DNA of 64,000 bases, from assembly GCA_022414725.1 (NCBI GenBank), contig CM039464.1, forward strand, positions 51,068,921-51,132,920, given 5' to 3'. Below the pieces are notes generated by a model. That model was not told the DNA's origin, made no database searches, and worked only from the letters and a program-made list of their open reading frames with translations. Positions 61,000 through 64,000 of this stretch are shown here, piece after piece; the first letter of the stretch is position 1, and each line of letters opens with the position of its first letter. Source of the stretch: Microglena sp. YARC (Eukaryota > Chlorophyta > Chlorophyceae > Chlamydomonadales > Chlamydomonadaceae). The position numbers and the translations under genes are program-made.

Positions 61000-62220
61000 A
61001 TTATCAAAAACGTGGGGTCATACAAGTTGTGAGTGATGTTTCGAGGAGAGGAGCAAGCGTAGCATACAACAGGAAGACAGGTGAAGGTAACAATAACACA
61101 CAGGATGCAAATGCATAGGCAAATACAGAGAAGCAACCCAAGAGGTGCTTGAGTGAGATTAGTGTAGCATATATTTGGGTAGTCAGAATAATACACTGTC
61201 CGCAGGGTGTGGCATACATACATCCATTCAGGCTGGCGGAATCCTCCCATGTTTGCGGAAAGCAGGTGTGCTAAAACAAGTTTTGACAATAAATTAGTGA
61301 TGAACTGGTCCCCGACGATTCGTAAACCTGAAGTGCACGACGAAGGACCTGAGTTCCAGTGAGTGACATTAGGGTTATTTGATTTAGCTTTGTGTTCTGG
61401 GTGGCCCCAATAAGATATACTGTATGCGCAACATGTAATGGCAAGAATAGACATTAGCAAATGTGGTTTTTAACCTTATTTCATGGATCACAAATGTGTG
61501 GCAAAACTAATTTGGCAAAGGGTTTGGGTCTGAGGCTTGCTCGAGGTTTGACTTGGAAACATTTGGTAAAGCTCCAATTTGCTTGTTACATTTCCTTCTT
61601 CCATGTTTAAAAGTAGGTTGCTTGGGAATGCCTTAAAAACAGTTCCTCTTGGACATAGTCTGGAAAATACATGATCCAAATCAGGGCTCTGCCTGGATAA
61701 CGGCTGAGGAAATCTGATAACCTCGTTAGTAATATTCGTGGTGTTTTTTGGGGGGGGTGGAGGGGGGGAATGGTCAGTGCATCAATTTTTTTTTGTGAGA
61801 TTGGTATGGCAGGCCAGAGCCCTCCATATGTTGTAGTCTAGGCTCGGGGCAGATTCTTGCAACGGAACGGTGGTGGGCGAATCACCCTTCAGGTCTAGGA
61901 CATAGAAACGTGGCATCCGGCTAGCGTTCAAACCGCTGCCGTTCAAACCGCTGGCGGTCAAACCAGTCAGTGCGATAGGCGCGACCAGCTTCGACAGGCG
62001 CGACCAGCTTCAATAGGCGCGACCAGCTCATTGTATCTCGAAATCAGTGCATGCAAGGAACGATCAAGGCGCTCCGGACCAGTCGAACTGAGTTTGTTTA
62101 AATCGGCGGTGTTGGGCAAACCTGGCAAACGCCGGTGACCCGGGACGGGCTCACTTACGTGCTGAAACGTCGTTGGCAAATGGTCTTTTGCCAAATCATT
62201 TGCCATTACATGATGCGCAT
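61000..62220. other. No gene recognised
   Basis: A minus-strand open frame of 156 residues (60990-61460) with a hydrophobic LLLCICLCICILCVIVTF stretch could be a membrane segment. It has no recognisable family, partly overlaps the satellite, and has no clear splice or start context. The rest is unique sequence. Confidence 0.3.
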
Positions 62221-62224
62221 ACGG

Positions 62225-62460
62225 TATCTGGAGGTGTAAGGACCCCCCCAATAAGACATATCTGGAGGTGTAAGGACCCCCCCAATAAGACATACCTGGA
62301 GGTGTAAGGACCCCCCCAATAAGACATATCTGGAGGTGTAAGGACCCCCCCAATAAGACATATCTGGAGGTGTAAGGACCCCCCTATAAGACATATCTGG
62401 TGGTGTAAGGACCCCCCCAATAAGACATATCTAGAGGTTTAAGGACCTACCAATAAGTAG
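62225..62460 (-). repeat. 34-bp array with GGTATGTC donor-like motif
   Basis: Seven units of AGATATGTCTTATTGGGGGG, GTCCTTACACCTCC on the minus strand. One reads CTCCAG|GTATGTCTTATTG, like the donor of exon Ea (CCACAG|GTATGTCCTTATAC). It lies 225 bases downstream of Ea in its direction of transcription, so it may be another amplified exon 3' edge, strongly shortened. Confidence 0.7.
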
Positions 62461-62684
62461 GGAACAGCAACTTATATTAGTGTTTGACAAACAAATATTA
62501 ATTCATAATATTAAAGTGTCACAATACTATTAGTTTTGCAAATAAATTCAAAATTCTGGTGAAACGGCGCGGCAGTCTAATATTAACTAACATTCACTCA
62601 TATTAACTCATTATTCATTCACTGATATTAACTAACTGAGCCATTCCCTTCCAATACATCACACCTGAGGGTATAAGGACATAC

Positions 62685-62835
62685 CTGTGGGCGACGCCTG
62701 AGCCAAGGGAGAAGACAGCATCCGGTTGATTCCTTTGTGCTCATCCCCAGTGCATGCACTTTTTGTATTGAAAAGAGTTTCACACCAGGAGGTGGGACCC
62801 CATACACGATCCAACGCTGCCGGAGATGTAGATAT
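62685..62835 (-). CDS. Exon Ea of an unrecognised minus-strand gene
   Basis: 151 bases, CCCCCAG|ATATCTAC to CCACAG|GTATGT. In the open frame it reads ISTSPAALDRVWGPTSWCE, TLFNTKSACTGDEHKGINR and MLSSPLAQASPT. No family recognised. Both splice sites are good and the exon lies between repeats. The phase-1 end does not fit exon Eb directly, so at least one more exon would lie between if they are one gene. Confidence 0.45.
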
Positions 62836-62909
62836 CTGGGGGTAGGATGGGTAGGGAGTGCTGTTTAACACGTCAACGAGCCAAGGGAGGTGCAACCAAC
62901 AGGTGGTTA

Positions 62910-63230
62910 CATGTGGGGTGGGGTGGAGTGGAGTGGGCTGGGATGAGTTGGGCTGAGGTGAGTTGGGCTGGGGTGAGTTGGGGCTGGGGTGGGTGGGGTG
63001 GGGTGGGCTGGGGATGGGGTGGATGGGGTGGAGTGGGGTGGGGTGGAGTGGAGTGGGCTGGGATGAGTTGGGCTGGGGTGAGTTGGGCTGGAGTGAGTTG
63101 GGGCAAGGGTGGGCTGGGGTGGGCTGGGGTGGGGGTGGGGGTGGGCTTGGGGGTGGGGTGGGCTTGGGGGTGGGGTGGAGTGGAGTTGGCTGGGGTGGAG
63201 TGGGCTGGGGTGAGTTGTGGGCGGGACGGA
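62910..63230 (+). repeat. GGGGTGGGCTGGGATGAGTTGG-type minisatellite
   Basis: Units of about 15-20 bases in G/T/A only. A higher-order duplication is visible: GTGGAGTGGAGTGGGCTGGG at 62922 recurs at 63042. Confidence 0.9.
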
Positions 63231-63234
63231 ATTA

Positions 63235-64000
63235 GAAGAATGTCTGAGAAAGACCTTGACAATCCAACATTACACCGTAAGACGCATCGCAACGGCAACT
63301 CGAGATGTTCCGGAACTAATTCGAAAATACTTGTATCGCAGGTATTGCAGGGTTTCGCGATGCGTCTGTAGCGCTGGCACTTATCAACGGCAGCCAAGAT
63401 ACACCAGGTTACAAATCCTGGTGGTTGTAGGGTACCAGGGACTCCGGAAAGTTTCCAAGAATGAGTTCTACCATATACAACCATCGAACAATGTGCCGTC
63501 TTCTCAATCGCAGAAAGGGAACTTATCAGGCTGGGATACCTTAGCGCTGTGGAGCGACGGCAAAGGAGCCCTTGCGGGAAAGGTATAGTTACGCACTCAC
63601 TCTGAGCAGCACGGTCTTGCCAGTGGTAAAGAGGCTGCGTTGTTGCTGGTTTCTGCCGCCGGACTGATGTGGGATTATCTCGGACAGTGCTAGTGACAGA
63701 AGTAGAAGCTTTGAACTACAGAAACGATGAGGGGGACATATCCTGGTGCCCCATTATTGGACTCCAAAAATCCGCGGCGGTAAATGGTTCCAAAAGGAAA
63801 TGATGTGATAGCGTTCGCGTTCGTCTTCCAGAAGCTCGCTCTGACTATCAGCACTCACTGGATACATATTGGAGAATATACTCGAATCGAGAATTCAGGG
63901 TAATAGAGATACCGGGTAGTAGAATATACTCCAGTCGAGAATATCGGGGAATCTAATAGAATTAGGGCAGCGAGCCCCGTCGTACCGACGGCTGCGGCTG
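63235..64000. other. No gene recognised
   Basis: Unique, GC-balanced sequence with short open frames on both strands. None resembles a known product and no RNA gene is seen. The last 120 bases contain GTCGAGAATAT/ATCGAGAAT direct repeats. Confidence 0.3.

Noticed and set aside
53441..62835. Calling Ea, Eb and Ec one gene
   Set aside because: Eb and Ec are phase-compatible but Ea is not with Eb, none has a recognised product, and 4 kb gaps separate them; kept as separate exons.

Overview
The window looks like nuclear DNA of a eukaryote with very repeat-rich, long-intron genes. A chlorophyte green alga is the best guess. The reasons are GT-AG introns, TTTAGGG-type telomere-like repeats at 49.4-49.8 kb, a cytosolic ribosomal protein eS31 gene, Gln/Ala/Ser-rich insertions in proteins, and LINE fragments of a kind familiar from green algae. 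The species cannot be fixed from the sequence; a Dunaliella-like or prasinophyte alga is only a guess. Most long open frames here are translations of microsatellites and are not genes.

Layout. 0.1-2.1 kb (minus): eS31 with a strongly diverged N-terminal ubiquitin-like domain, in at least three exons and with at least one apparent frameshift. 2.1-6.1 kb: satellites and dispersed elements. About 6.2-36.8 kb (plus): one very large gene for a GTPBP1/GTPBP2-type translational GTPase. I can place E1, E2 and E6-E14 precisely. E6-E14 join in frame from 18132 to 36789, apart from one missing C in E10. E3-E5 (12.3-16.6 kb) exist only as several indel-bearing copies. 36.8-53 kb: tandem arrays, LINE fragments, two non-autonomous DNA-transposon families, tRNA and tRNA-like sequences, a SINE-like element and telomere-like minisatellites. 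53.4-62.8 kb (minus): three exons of one or more unrecognised genes, the last encoding a Ser/Pro-rich protein. 62.9-64 kb: a G-rich array, then nothing recognised.

The most striking feature is that the introns of the GTPase gene are largely built from tandem copies of the edges of their own flanking exons. Partial copies of an exon's 5' edge, with the AG acceptor, lie only upstream of that exon. Copies of its 3' edge, with the GT donor, lie only downstream. Copy number runs from 1 to about 27, with low-complexity spacers that are often C-rich before acceptors and G-rich after donors. The same polarity is seen in the unrelated minus-strand exons at 54.7 and 58.9 kb, so it looks like a genome-level process rather than a quirk of one gene. 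Part of the window (about 10.0-16.6 kb) carries many single-base indels and a 1.9-kb duplication, and may be poorly corrected assembly.
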